A stretch of 64,000 nucleotides of DNA from Patagioenas fasciata (GCF_037038585.1 NC_092520.1:17491001-17555000), one strand, 5' to 3'; positions 13,348 to 27,490 are shown, counted from the stretch's first letter. Notes: generated by a model not told the origin, from the sequence alone. A program made the numbers and translations.

Positions 13348-13972
13348 TTAGATGGGAGCAAGCAAAAACCTTTTAGCAGAGCACAAAGTAGTAGTTTCAG
13401 CGTATCACTACTTTTATTACTGGAAAATGTATTTTGGATCTTCACAATTCAGAGCGAACATTCACAGCATCTTCCTTTCACCTCAAAATGTTTTAGTGGA
13501 GAAGACAATGAACTGTTTGAGTGAATGAGGAAGTTAATTAATTATAATGGAAAGCTCCCCAAATACTCCCCAAATCTTGTCTGCTATAACAATACATATT
13601 TTAAACCACAAAATGTTCTGGATATTTGAACTCATGAAGATTTCAGCACCACGGTCAGCACCACGCTGGTCTGGCGGCAGGTTTTGCTGCTGGAGTTCAG
13701 CACTCCAAAAGTCAGCTGTAATTTGTGGAGCCAAATACTTGAGGGGAAAAACAGAAACAAAACCAAACAACAACAAATACCCAGCAATGGTTACTTTAAA
13801 AGTGTAGGCCTTTAAAAGTAAAATACTCCAATATTACTGCTTGCCTGACAAGTAGTATGGACTTCTAAGGATAGCAAGAGTTTTAAAATTATATGCTAAA
13901 CTTTCACTGCATTTTCATAGTATCTAGAGTTTTTATCTTACTGACTCATGTTCCTAAATATTTATTTTTAAA

Positions 13973-14195
13973 TAAAACAAACAAACAAAAACCCCACAAA
14001 CAAATAAGTAAACAAAAACCACCAAACCAAACAAAAACAAACAAACAAACAAAACCAACACATACACACACAAACAAAACAAAGAAACGAAGAGACATAT
14101 AGTAATTTAAATAGAAATATAGTAATATAGTAGTATAGAAGTATATATAAAAGTATATATATAGAAGTATAGAAATCTAGTAATTTAAAAACTTT
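13973..14195. repeat. AAAC-rich tract followed by degenerate TATAG-rich tract
   Basis: About 13973-14086 is built of AAAC, AAAAC and CAAA units; about 14097-14195 is a degenerate TATAG/TATAGAAG array. Confidence 0.9.
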
Positions 14196-17086
14196 TATGG
14201 AGACTTACGTTCACAGAGGACTGTCAAGGTCAATCAAGAGACAAAGACTTAATTGATAGCTCAGCACAACAGTAACACACCTCATAACAGGAAATTTTGC
14301 ATCTGTTCTCTGTATCAAAAGAAAGCAAAAATGTATCTGCTTAATGTGCTGGATCTAAAACCCCTTCCCAGCAACAATACAAAAGCTCAAAGAAGCAGGA
14401 AATCTTAAGGTAATAAGAGAGATGTCATAAAAAAATTGATGCAGAATATTGTTGTCTTGCAAGAATATTTACTATCCTTTCAAAGTCACAGTACTTAAAA
14501 AATCCCTGAATCTCAAATTTTTATATTGTGCATATGATTTATGTTTCTTTGACACGTATTTTCTACCACATTCTGCTTCTCAATCCCTTGATTTGTTTGT
14601 CCTTCTATTCTATTTTGTACATTCGATATATGTATAAATGTGAACACGCTAATTTGGACATGAGAAAGCTATTCAAAATTTAGTGATGTCTCAGTTTCAT
14701 CACCAAACGGTACAAATTTCCAACCTATTTGCTGACATGGAATAATAAATTATTAATGCTTTTAGGGAGGTAAACAGCTGGACATATACATTTACCTTCA
14801 TCTTTCCATGTCTCTCATGTGGTTTTACACTACTGGTACTGCACAGTGGATTCACTCATACCTGAGGGGCATTCACCACTCTGCAAAAACAAACCCCAGT
14901 TTGCAGATGTACAATCCTTTTCTCACTGGGACTAACACAACTGTGCAGTGTCATTCAATCTGGACATCCATGAAAACTTCCATGTTTATATTCTGTGGCT
15001 AATGCTTCCTCCACCTATGGGATGCCACAATAAAGTTTTCTGGAGTCTAAAATAATTGTTAGTTTTCCCAGCCCTCCTTGAAAGTTGTTACTTTGCATGC
15101 CATAAAAATCTAAAAGCTTCAAATTTATCACTTATCCTATCACAAAAGTAAACACATTGCAAGGGGAAAATAGAGGATAAATATAAATCTCTCTAAAAGA
15201 AACTATTTGCAGGAAAAAAAACCACCTTTTGTCATCCTCATCCTACTGTGTGTTACTTCCTCCACTCTCTCAGCTTTAGAAAGGGTGCTGGAAAAGCCTC
15301 TCTGTGTAAAGCTATTGTTTCCTTTCTCAGGTGAGGTACTGTCTTTCCATCACATTGAGTTGCTCAAATTGAATGAAAGTCTGCAAACTCACTTGTCCAA
15401 TCCATGTATTGAGCAGGAGACACTCCAGGCATGAGACTGTTTCTGCCAATGGAGACTTCAGTCTTTGTCAGCACCTTTCTGTCCAAGCTGGAGGCAAAAG
15501 GAAATTGGAAAGGCTGAAGACAACCTAGCAAGAAAAATGTTGCTTGCAAACCAAAATGGAACCTATAGTTTCATGAGAACATATGCGACCATTTGTTATG
15601 TTAAGCAAATAATATGATTATATTAATATATAGAAACAGATACTTCTACAATACACAGCTCAGAGGACAGGATAGACATATTTTCTGGTCCCCTGCACCT
15701 GTAAAAGGAAATGCATATTTCAACATCCATTAGTACTTTTCTGCAGGCTTTCCATATCCTTTAAGTGAAAATCAAAAAACAACAAGAAGAAACCCTGGGA
15801 TAGAATCATATCCTGTTTTATTTTATGGCAAACCTCACTAACCTCACTCAGAGGAATTAAATGTAAAGCATAGTAGGAAATAATGCTTTCAAAGACTTGC
15901 TTTTTCCTCCTGCTGAGAGTATTTAGAAGAAGTGAGAGAGTTAGCAGTGACAGAATTTGGCATCAATGGAAAATTTTTCCCCTCAGACATCTCTGATCTT
16001 TATTCCTGACTGACTGACTTCTCTGCACTCTCAAATGTTATTTTCTATGATCAACACTCACAAACTGGTAAATTCATATCAAATTTTAGGACTAACTGTA
16101 TCTCTCACAATGCACTGAAGTACATTTCTCTCCCTCTTGGAGTGATTTTTAATATTGTGTCTGCATTTTAGCAAACACAGACTGGGTGTGCACCTGTACA
16201 CCTCTAAGTACTGTTCTCTTGATCAGAAGACTATAAAGTGTTCCATAGAAAAGCTTCTATCAGAAAAGAAGCATGAATGTGTTCACCTTTGAAAATTCTC
16301 TCTTTTCTCCTTCTTACTAACAGTGTATTATTATTGGTGGCAGTCATCTTAGAGATTTTCTTTCAGTCTTACTTTGTAGCATTTCATCCACAGTAGCAGA
16401 GAGTCTACTTCTTGATTCAGAGATGTTTTCTCTAATATTCTAATAACACCTGTCCAGCCTTCTAGAGGTTAGAGGAAACTTTTGACAGTGATTCACTCTA
16501 TTCCTGTTTCTGCAACCTTTGAAAATACAGTATGTCTGAATAAAACACTTAAGTAGTCTTTGTGAAAAAGCAGCCACATCCTTGTATACTTTTGTAAATG
16601 TGACAGCCAAGTTATTTCATTTATTATAAACATTTCTCACACTTGGTTCTAAATTTCTGTGAAGGATTTTTCATTCTCAGGCAAATGGGTAGAGTTAATA
16701 AATGTTCTCTGGCAAACCACAGAAAAAGAAATTCCAGATGTTGTGGAATAGTGTGGAAATGTAATATGTTTTCGTCCTAACATGTCTCATCCTTAAGCCA
16801 TGGATATTTTCAATTGTTTACTTAATAGAACTATGTGCATTTGTTTGGAACTTGTCTGCTTTCAAGAGACAGAATATCTGTATACATTCACTTCCTAAAG
16901 TTTTCCATGTCCACTATAGACGCACATTTCTGATCTAAATGTAATTGATATAAATACGCAGCAGATGTTTCAGCATTTTTGACATTTAAAGTGAAAATAC
17001 TTGGTTTTTGTAATGCATACCATATTTCTCCAGAGTTGTATTAGGCAAAATCATCATCTTCTTTCAGAGGAAAGGCTCAAAGCTCT
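14196..17086. other. Gene-free intergenic sequence
   Basis: AT-rich, no gene, RNA or recognisable mobile element. Confidence 0.65.
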
Positions 17087-18062
17087 TGTGGTAGGTTAAC
17101 CTTGGCTGCCTGCCAGGTGCCCACCAAGCCACTCTCTTGCTCTCTCTCCTTAGCAGATCAGAAAGAGAAGATGAAAAAAGCTTGTGTACCGAGATAAGGA
17201 CAGGGAGATCATTCACAGTTACCATCACAGGCAAAACAGACTCAACTTGAGGAAGATTGATTTAATTTATTGCCAATTAAAAATAGAGTATGATAGTGAG
17301 GAACAAAAAAAAACAACTCAAACCTAAAGTATATTCCCCCCTCTCTCTCCCCCGCCCCCTGCTTCACAAGTTCAGCTTCACTCCTTTGTTTCTGACACTT
17401 CTACCTCCTCCCCACACCAGCAGTGCAAGGGGATGCGGAATGTGGTCAGCTCATAACACTTCATCTCTGCTGCTCCTTCCTCCTTTGCTATTCCTCTGAT
17501 CCAGCAATCTGTCCCTCCCATGGGATACAGTCAGTCATTAACTGCTCCAGCATGGGTCCTTCCCACAGGATACAGTCCTTCAGCAACAGACTGCTCCAGC
17601 ATGAGCTCTCCACAGGCTGCAAGTTCCTTCAGGTATCTGTGTGGGATCCTCCATGGGCTGCGTATGGTGTTGAGATCTGCTCTAGCATGGTCCTCAATGG
17701 GCTGCAGGGGGACAACCTGTTTCACCATTATCTTCTCCATTGGCTGCAGGGGAATCACTGATTTGGCATCTGGAGGACTTCCTCCCCCTCCTTCTTCACT
17801 GACCTTCACATGTGCATGGCTGTTTCTTTCCCATTTTTCTAATTTCTCTCTCATGCAGCTGCTGCACAACATTTTTGACCTTTCTTATCTATGTTATCAC
17901 AGAGGCACCACCTGTGTTGCTGATGGGCTCAGCTTTGGCCAGCAGCAGGTCCATCCTGGAGGTGGCTGGAACTGTCTGTGTCTGGTATGGGGAAAGCTCC
18001 TGGTGTCTTCACTACCTCTGCAGCCCTCCATCACCAAAAACTTGCCAGGTAAACCCAATATA
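17087..18062 (-). mobile_element. Solo LTR of an avian endogenous retrovirus family (copy A)
   Basis: On the minus strand the element opens with ATTGGGTTTACCTGGCAAG and ends with GCAGCCAAGGTTAACCTACC followed by ACA, as this common LTR family does. Inside are several imperfect modules of the type CTCCAGCATGGGTCC...CACAGG (plus-strand reading, about 17540-17760), which give the family its internally repetitive body, and the conserved segment around GAGATAAGGACAGGGAGATC (17193-17212). Length is about 976 bp. Flanks GCTCT and TTTCT agree at only 3 of 5 positions, so a target duplication is uncertain. No internal proviral sequence adjoins it. Open frames of 183 and 113 codons here are by-products of the repetitive LTR. 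Confidence 0.88.
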
Positions 18063-18462
18063 TTTCTCTGAGCTGGATCCAGATTTTTTACTTGAAGTAT
18101 TGTATATCCAGAACAACTGAAATGGACTCAGTTTTTACCTCTTTTACATAATAATTACCCGTAATGATATATCTGGTCCACTTTTACCAGAATTCATGCT
18201 TTCTTCTTCCCAAAGTTTTCACTTTTCAAAGAACTTTTGCTATCTACTTCCTCGAAAATTCTTAGAATCACATATGTTACAATATATCCTTTCTTAATTG
18301 CTGCTTTTCAAATACCAGGTTTTAATATCTTATCATCGCAGTATATCCCATAAACTCTTTAGTATTCTACCTGATGTCTTCTGTGACACTTCCGATTCTT
18401 CATTATTTCCTGGTGACCACCAGTGTGTATGGCATTGTTCCTCTGCTTTTATTTTGAAACAT

Positions 18463-18500
18463 GCTCATATATATCACAAATGCTTATATATATCACAAAC
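18463..18500. repeat. 19-bp tandem duplication
   Basis: Two adjacent 19-bp units sharing ATATATATCACAAA, differing at two positions. Confidence 0.9.
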
Positions 18501-19551
18501 ACTCAAAATGCTCACATGGCTTTCATTAAACGAGCATTAAGTTGTGAGCTTAGGCAACACCAGCAAATGAGGAAATACCAGGCATATGACCCAAAGATGT
18601 AATGCTACCTGTTGAAAGACTGGTAAGTCCTGTTTTCTGCTATAGCTCTTTCTATTCAACCTCAATTTCTGTGTTTACTTTCAGAGAGGTTGTTAGCTGT
18701 TTGTGTAAAGTTTTGAGCCTGGGGAAATTACAGCAAAGAAGCAATGTACCTTCTGGATCTACCTTTCCTAGGTAGGATTTTGTGAACCCCTTCTGGAGGA
18801 GAGATAAATGCATCATTTTGTCAATCCTTGTGCTCTTGGGGAAAGCTCACACTCCCTATATCCTGTCGTCTTTCACGTTAGCAATTCTTTGCTCACAGTC
18901 TCCATTAATTTAGACTACTAGAATTTCATCATCTAAATAAGAACAGAAAGTAATAAGACAAATCAAAGCTGCTTCTGAAATCCAAGGGGGGTTCTCCTGC
19001 CAAATAACAAAGGACTGTGGCAAGTAATGAGTGACTGAAAACTCAAGAAAAAAAACACAAACAAACAAACAAAACACTTTACAATTAATAAAGCATTGTC
19101 CCTCATAACTGTATAATACACCTCTCCTCCTTTTCAATCTGTATTTACTTACTGCTATAGCCTTGGTAACTGAGTTAAAGATTTATGAAAAAATTCAATA
19201 TTGGTAATGTATTTAGTAACCCTGTATATGATCCTTTCACACACCACAATATGAAAGGACTTCTTGATGTCACCAGAGATTATATGTCTTCCCTGATTCT
19301 CGTCATCTTATTGTTACTTACTACAAGAAGTTAATAAGGTTTTTTGAGCCAGCCCTCCTTTTCATAAGTTCATGTCATCAATTTGTCTGTTTTCTTCCTC
19401 TTTTTGTTAAACAGATGCAGGACTAAAATAAGGACAAATAGACAACATCCACATGATAAAACCAACAGCAACAACAAAACCCCGCAGATGATAACAGGAT
19501 AAATAAGAAGGATTAGAAGCATATTCAATCAGTGCAGTTAACTCTGTACTG

Positions 19552-19612
19552 AAGGGGCTAGAGCCCCTTAACTGCCAGACTGGGCAGAGTCCCTTAATGG
19601 TTAGACTGGGTA
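19552..19612. repeat. Palindrome plus 26-bp tandem duplication
   Basis: AAGGGGCT and AGCCCCTT form perfect 8-bp arms (19552-19559, 19562-19569) with a 2-base loop. The right arm lies in the first of two 26-bp tandem units (19561-19586, 19587-19612) that share GAG-CCCTTAA and AGACTGGG. Confidence 0.85.
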
Positions 19613-20948
19613 GCCTTGCAAAATCATCTTCAGCTGGTAAGGAGGGTATAGGAATGCCCTGGAGCACCATCCAACTTCCAGCTTTTAGGCTGCAGCCATT
19701 CCCAGCATATCAATAAGGAAGTGTTTCTCTCAACATCTGTTGCCTAATATTATGAGAAATCTTACAGGAAATGTATGTATATGAGTTATACTCAGGCTAA
19801 ATTTAAATATATTCTGTTTTTCCACACTGTATTTTGGGGAGCAGATTGTCATTCAGTTTTCATGAATATCTGCAATTCTGGCATTTGCCACCACATAAGC
19901 ATTTGATTTCACAAATAATATCTTTCTAAAAAAAAAAGTATGTGTGTATTTATGTGTACTTTATATTCCACAGAATGGAGAATGTAACTATAATTACATA
20001 TAAGATATATAGTCTTAATTCACCTCCTTGTTTTTGCTTTTGCTACACTGATTTTTTCATCTGTTTTTCTCACGGTTTCCTTCTTCATTAATATCTTCCC
20101 AATAGCTGCTTTGATCTTCCAATCCAATATGCATCCATATGCTTGTTTAAGCAAGTACTTTTCAGAATTTGTATTAGAAACAATTATTTTCTTCCTGTTC
20201 CTTTCACCATGAAAGTATTTCAAAGGCATAACAAATTCAGCTTCACAGAATACCTGTGAGCCTGGATTGAAGGGTCAACTTCATTCTATAGCTGGAGAAC
20301 AAAACTGTTGAAAGCCTATGTTAAATTGATCGTGTTTTCACACATTTTGAATGCTTTGCTTTTGAAAGCAGATCTCAGGGATCCTCTTTTTCAGCTACTT
20401 GACCAATTCATTTAGTTTAATAGAAGAACAAGTATACAGTACCCATGGAATTCAGACCAAGATGTCTCCAAACAGCTTCAAAAGAGATCACACAATGTGT
20501 AGTCTTTTCTGTCCTAAACTCCATCTGCTAGTGACACAAGCCCCAAAACTCAGCTCTGCAGACTGTGGCTCAGTATTTTTCAGTCAACATCTACTCTCCC
20601 AGACTCTGAGCTCTACAAGCACATCTTCGAAGCAGTGTTATCTCCAGAATGGCTGTATTTATTTCTACATATTCATCTGCTGTTTCTTTGCAACACTTCA
20701 TCTTCACTTCTCTGATTCCACCTTCATCAATCTTGTCCTACGCTACCAGGGTATTCAGCACAAAAAAAGTCCTGGTTTATTTGTGAAGGCTTTAGACAAT
20801 GATTATGAGTTTTGGAAATAAAGAGGTTACAAGTAAGATTGAAACGTAACTTCAATATATTCGAAGACATCTTACACAAAAAATACCTATTGGGGTACTG
20901 TTCAACCAGAAAGCTTCTGATCACATGGCATTCTCACCTTGGACTGTA

Positions 20949-20982
20949 CTGGAATCAGTGCTGTGCTGGAATCAGTGCTGGA
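20949..20982. repeat. 17-bp tandem duplication
   Basis: CTGGAATCAGTGCTG occurs twice in tandem with period 17. Confidence 0.92.
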
Positions 20983-23900
20983 ATTCTTAATTTATTCTGC
21001 TTTCTCCCAACCCAGGTATAGATGGAGCTCCTCCTTTAATTCAATGTGAAGGCAACTTGGATGACTTTTCTGTGAGATTGATATCTCTGCTATTCAGAAT
21101 CCTTTCCAAGTTTCACCTACTGTCCCTCTTCAGAAAAGAAATATTGCTATTTCGGTTTCAGTTTCCTCTTCATTGTTATGATCAATACACAATCTGAAAA
21201 TATTTTAAGGTGCCGTACATCACAAAATGTACAGGAAAGGACTTCCACATCAGCTCATATATCTTCCAATATATCCTCTGTTTCTTATCAAAAACAGTTT
21301 CAGATATAGAAATAAAACTTTATCCAGACAAGACTCTGAAGACTTCCTCCTCTCTGGTCCCTTTCCCTCACTTCTTCAGACACATACGTTTGGACACACT
21401 AAATGAGAAAGGAGCTGTGGTTACACAAGGTCAGATTCACAGACTTTCATACCTGGGTGCTTAGACTGCAGGGTTAACTTTAATTGACAACTGGAGAGCA
21501 AAGCTCCAGAAAGATTTAGGCTAAAATTTCCAAGTGCTCGCTCACTGTGAATCCTCATTTAGAAGTCTGAGTGATGTCCTTCCTCCCTTGAGCTGGACTG
21601 AGAATACTGAGCAGACCACCTCCATCTCCAGGCAGTCAGTAGGATGAGAGAAGCACCTCCAAGAACAACTTAATAATCCCATAAGTAGTCACCTTGTTCT
21701 AGCTGATCTGTTAAACTCTGGAGTTTGTCTGAGAGCCTGGTGTTCCCCAGACTGCAATCGCCTAGGAAAATCCTGAAACATGGAATCTCTTTCCCCCCTT
21801 GATGATAAAACAGCTTCATCAAAGAACTGAGACATTTGATATGTTTTGCTTTACATAGTTGTGAATGCCATATGAAACAGGGTCATGTTCTCTTTCATGC
21901 TTCACTCTCCATGGCTCCAAGGGTTTTTCACTTGTGCAGAAATCCCTGCAGGTGTGCAGTTCACGGTAGAAGGAAGAAATTCTCATTGAGCATAAACTAG
22001 TGTTTAGGGAGCTCTTGCAATATTTAGAGAAACCGCTGTTCCCATCCATTTCCAAAAGAACTTCTAAGAGAACTTCAGCATTTTTAGGCTTAAATACTTC
22101 TTATGCTGGTAAACTACCAGGAATAGCCATAAACCAAATAAAGCCCTGTGTAATGTAACAGATTTAAAGTCTTAGCTCCAAACCCCCAACAATTCTTAAA
22201 AATAGTAAAATTTAAAAAAAAAAAAAAAAAAATCCTACTTTTTTATTTAAAGAAACTACCCAGTGGTGTTATCTGAGATTTAAAGAAGTAAACCTATATG
22301 GCATAAAGCTACTGTCATGGTGTAGAGAATTCCAGCCCAAATGATTAAAGTTTCAACACAAATGACAAAAGATAATGGGAAGTGTCTGGTAACTTAGCTA
22401 AATATGTCTAATTACAGACAGTGATGATGGTTTTTACTGTAATGTACTTACATTTTTCAGCAGAAGAGTAGATTTTTTTTTTTTTCTCCATTCCTTTTCA
22501 GTTATTGCTGTCTGTTAACCCACCTGCTTTTTAACATGCTCTTTCTTCCTTTGGTTTCATTATCCTAGTCTGTCATATAGCAAAGACTGAGATGCTTTGT
22601 GGAGAATTCCTGTCTGATATTGAAGTGGTCATGAAATGAAACTAAGAGAACTGATCACTGTTAAGAAACATTGATCCTTGACTTTAACATCATATCCTTT
22701 ACATTATCTTTAATATATTAAATAATTTTAGTTTATAACTTAGTTGTTTAAAGTGTTATACTTTCATCTCATTGCTGTCCATTTGGAAATCTGAATCACG
22801 TATTTTATGGTGACCAATAACCTCAATTTGGCTCTGTATTAATCCCACTGAAGGAAGCAGTCAGTACTCGGTCCTTTCAGTGACAGTCAGCCTGTCCTGT
22901 GATTATTTCCAGAGCTGACTGCTCAGAGTTTACCAGCTACTGTACATTATTACTTCAAGTCCTAGTATTGTGGGCTTAGTGTTTTGACATTTCTTTTATT
23001 CTTTGGTGATATAACGATTAAATGGTTATTCCTTCCATTCATTTTTTTTATTCAAAAAGGTACATAACATCACATTGAAAATAAAAACAGTCCTTTACAT
23101 ACTGTTTACTTGGGTGAAGCTTTACATATATGCAAGTTGTATCAAGATCAGATTGTAATATAATAAATATATTTAATCATTTAGAAAAAACTGTTGACAG
23201 AAAAATTCTCATGCGTTTTTTCAGCCAAATAATTTTCTGTCATTTCAATAGCACCAAAGTTCCAGTGTCATTGTAATGAAGAACCTAATACAGTTGTGGT
23301 TTCACTACTATACCTCTGGTTGCAGAGTTAAATATTTCTCTGGCCATTAATTCTTACATACAGAAGTTCTCAAATACAATGAAAATGTTATCGACCAGTT
23401 TTAAACTTCTTTGCTGGTTAAATTTTCCCTTAAAACATTGCATGAATTGCATTACCAAAGTGTACTATTCATCCCTTTTAGAATCTTCAGAGGTTTGAAA
23501 ACTGTATTTATAGCAATCAAACATTCAACTTACTTGTTCACTGTTTTTCATCTTTCTAGTATCTTCATACTGTACAGTGCTTTTTACAAAGCCTGCCTTG
23601 TACAAAGGTTTGTGTTTGCTACATCCAAACAATTTGTCCAGCTGTGTTATCTAGCCTCTGTTTCTGTCAATAGTTTGGGTTTTGTTTTTTGGTGGGTGAG
23701 CTGAATTCTGTTAGATTCAGTTAACGTATACTGTGAAAAAAAGGTTCTCTTCTGCTATTACCACTAGTTTTTCATATATCATTCACTTGACTTGAAAAGA
23801 TAAATATTTTTCTTCCTTCAGAAATATTTTCCCTATTTTTATTACTTTCAGTCAAAATCCTTATTAGAAAATATTACATCAGTTAGTTGTGTCTATCAGC

Positions 23901-26900
23901 ACATATGTTTGAGGCTTTCTTGGTAGCAGGTCATATAATTACCATTCTCTGAATTGTTGCCTGATGTAATGCATATTCAGAGATACCAATATTCTGTAAC
24001 TGACTTTAGGAATGCATATAAAGGTGATTGGCTTTTGAAGTCACCTGAGATAGTTTACATGTTGAAATTATATGCAGAATATCTACTAGCATTCAGAAGT
24101 CTTCAAAATATTTTACTTGTAAAACAGTGTGTTGAGATGCTTATGAATTTGCTATCATCATAAATCACAGAATTATCAGAGTAATTTAGCAACATGGGAA
24201 ATGTTACCCCCATTTTCTGTAAATGATCTGAGGCACAATGGTGAAAATGCTTGTAGAGAAACTTACTGTAGTGCAAGAAAATTGAATTGTATCTCCTGCC
24301 ACAGAAACCTTTTGTTCCTCTTCTAACAGGGCATATAAAAATTTAATGCATATTTAACACCTAACTATATATACAATATCATTGTCAGACCTGGAATAAG
24401 TAAAGCCCCCAATCTCATGCAAGGCCATATGTGTCCTGATGGTACTGTGTTTGAGAAGAAATTGAACCTTCCTTCAAATATGATGGGTTGATCACATTTT
24501 TATTTCTTCGCAAATCCAATTGACCTCGCAGCTAACTCAATTTACATCTTTTTCAGAGTGCTGGCGAGTTTTGCTTTCACTTTCCCTATGTGAATACACA
24601 TTGTTTTACCAGAGAATAGAACAGGGAAAGAATTCCACTTCAGTGCTTACTGAGATGTTTTTCATCTTGATTTTGCTCTTGCTAGGTACGAATTCAAGAA
24701 TACTTGTGCTAAATGAGACGCAATGATACCACAGATCCAGAGCAGTGTGTCCCCAGTGTTCACTTACGCTGAGGTGGGTTCTGCTATCAAGTTCAGGAGT
24801 CACCACACAGTGCAGCGGAGCCTGGCATGGACCCAGGCAGACTCAAGCAGAACTCCCCTGAATAGGAGAAATCTCTTTACATTCTGACAACTCAAAAAAA
24901 AAAGTCTCACTAGATATGCTTCCAGATTTTTTCCAGTAGTCTGGAAGCAGACTACTCTGGATATATAGCAGCCAAGGCTACCATTTCTCTAAACAACAGG
25001 ATGCATTCAAGCGGCATACTCCAGAATATGATTTTGATTTGGTTTGTGCTTTGATAGTTGTTGTTCAGCTAATATGTGGCATAATTTATTAGTGTACATT
25101 TAACTTTCAAGGTCAAACTGACATGCAGTGGAATGTTATTTAATTACAGCTCTAAATTTCATAGGTGGACAACTAAATAAGAAATCAGAATTATGACCCA
25201 AGATCATTGCAGCAATGAATGCCTCTGTCACATTCATGTCAGGATAGTGGTTTATATGTCTCTGTGTTGAATGTGTATCTTCAGTTTTAGTTACCCAGTA
25301 ATTAAATTGTTAATTTTTCTTCCTCTTTCTCCTCAAACCATTATTTAAAGACATAAAACATATTCCCCACAATATATGTTTTCAAAGGCAACACTACGTT
25401 GGTTGACAAAGGGCAAAAGATGAACAGAAAAAATTCTTTTCTGCCAATGTATCCCTAGTCCAGGCAACAATCTGGGCCATTTATATCGCTCTTTAGAGAC
25501 TCTTCTGTGCTATGCATTATATAAAACCAAAGAAAAACGTAGCTCCCATGAGATTGCTTTTACTCTGCTTCTAAGATGAAAAAGCAACACAGGAGTAATA
25601 AGGGAATCAGCAGTTTCATTCAAAATTGCTACTACAGCAATCATTTATCAGTGGTCATAAGATTTCTATTTTTTTCATTCTTAAGTGTTTTAACAATGAC
25701 AATAAAGAGTCACATTTTTTTGAGAAGAAACTTATACGTGGAAAATGTAACTGATCAATATTTGTGCTGGAGCACCTGAAAGCCTCACTCCAGAGTTCAG
25801 GGTTACTGCATAAGGGCTTCATCAACAGAAGGCATCAAAAAAGCAGGTGCAGTGACCTTCTTTGAGGAACGCAGTGCAGCCCGCAATGCTCAGTTCTGCA
25901 GGCTTGCTATGACAAGTACAGCACTAATATGGGATAGACCATCCAGTTTTGATATTTCTCACACCCAGTTCCCTTAAATGAAGTCCCTGGTCTGCTAGGG
26001 TTAAGGTAGTACAGGGCTATAGAAATGATGGTGATTCAAATATTAAAGTTCGTGTTAGATTTTCAGACTTATTTGTTTTCAAGTTAGGTAAATGTAATTT
26101 TTGTACATAACACAGATAAACTAAGAAATACAGCATGCATCCTACAAACATTAAATGATACTGCTATGGCTGTATAAAATGTCTGTAATTATATGTCTCA
26201 GTCTTACAACATCTTGAATCCTAAGACCAAATTTTATATCCAGTAAAAATATATTTTATAGTATCAGAAAGTCTAGTAAGATTTTAACCTGCCTCCCTCT
26301 TTTGCTGTTTTACTCTTTGCATAATGCTGCAGTCTATATAGTTTGTAACCATATAAATATACACACATTTTTCATTTTGAGTCACTGAGTAAATGAAATT
26401 ACATTGGGTCTAATAAATATGTTGTCATCTAAAATGCAGCTTCATTAGAGTTCATTATAAACACTACTTTTAATATTTAGAATTTACTGTAATGCTGACT
26501 GCTGTTTATTTTCTTCCAGTAAAAAATCTGTACACTTTATTATGTGCAGACTGTACCTTAGAATTATATTGAACCAAGATCTGACCACGCAACAGTAAGA
26601 TTTGTAAACCATTTTGCATTTCATAAAGGGTAGCCACAGTATATAGCTGCTAAAATAAACACAGGCAAACTCAGTATGAATGAGAAGCAAATGAACTGAA
26701 AATACAGGGAGAAATAAGGTAGCCAAGGATTAATAAAACATTCTCAAATAATGTGAGATTGCATCAATACTGCTAATAAAATGTATTATTAAAATTTACA
26801 ATAGGGCCTAAGTTCCTAGCACCTACTGAACTGGACATAACACAAATGGAGGTAAAAGACATGTTACAATTTCTCTCATATAACATGTATAACATAAACA

Positions 26901-26997
26901 TATAACATGTAACATTAAATTTTTAAAAATTGTACAGCAGTAAACTGTATCAGAAAAAAGTATTTGCAGAGTAAATATTAATGCCATTGTATAATGT

Positions 26998-27490
26998 ACT
27001 TATGAGATTTCATCTGGAAACTCCATACAGTTCTAGCTATCCTCACTCAAAAGAAAGAGGAGTTAAAATTGCAAAAGCAGAAGAGAAAATTTCAGATCAT
27101 GAATAGGGGAATGAGAAAGCTTGACTTTATAGACAGTGCTGAAAAAGCATGACTTGTCCACTTTACCAAAATGGAGGCTGAGATGTGGAAAGGAATTGTG
27201 ACTGATTTTTTTACATAACAAAGGGATGGTGTAGGAAGATGATGTAGGGTGGTGCCAGAAGAAAAGAGAATCAGTGGGGAGGTAGAAGAACTATATAAAT
27301 TGCAAGACAGACAAACACAAGGAAAGAAAAAAAAAAGGTATAAACTGGACAGAAATGAATTCAGGTTGAAAATGAGAGGAAAGATATTGATATGAGAGTA
27401 GTGAGGTTCTGGAACAAGGGTCTTGCTGGCGTGGTGAAGACAAAGGAGCCCCTATCTAATTTTCAGATGGCCCTGATCAGGATGGCAACC
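26998..27490 (+). mobile_element. Ancient CR1/L3-like LINE remnant (3' part of the RT ORF)
   Basis: The segment reproduces, in order, hallmarks of an old amniote CR1-clade element: a counterpart of the RPHLEYCVQF region (TTTCATCTGGAAACTCC), then AAAGGGATGG, TCAGTGGGGAGG, GGTATAAACTGGACAG and GTGAGGTTCTGGAACAAGG followed by the usual coding end. Frames are broken throughout. Similar copies in turtles and crocodilians are well known, so the insertion may predate birds. Confidence 0.75.

Larger units (their letters stand above)
7019..13972. other. Gene-free intergenic sequence with small tandem repeats
   Basis: No gene supported. It holds short duplications (7338-7375, 13290-13347), an AGGTCA half-site cluster (8986-9006), poly-T (8538-8556), a GTTT-rich tract (11469-11523) and a TAAT-rich stretch (about 12200-12310). 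Confidence 0.7.
18063..26997. other. Gene-free intergenic sequence
   Basis: AT-rich with scattered short duplications (18463-18500, 19561-19612, 20949-20982) and homopolymers such as poly-A at 22214-22232. I recognise no gene or large mobile element. Confidence 0.65.

Noticed and set aside
17520-18071. 183-codon plus-strand ORF
   Set aside because: Lies wholly inside solo LTR copy A and runs through its repeated modules, antisense to the LTR; no protein family is recognisable.
3759-19557. Shared 16-mer TCTGTACTGAAGGGGC at about 3760 and 19541
   Set aside because: One match of this length is expected by chance about every other window of this size, and the flanks do not align.
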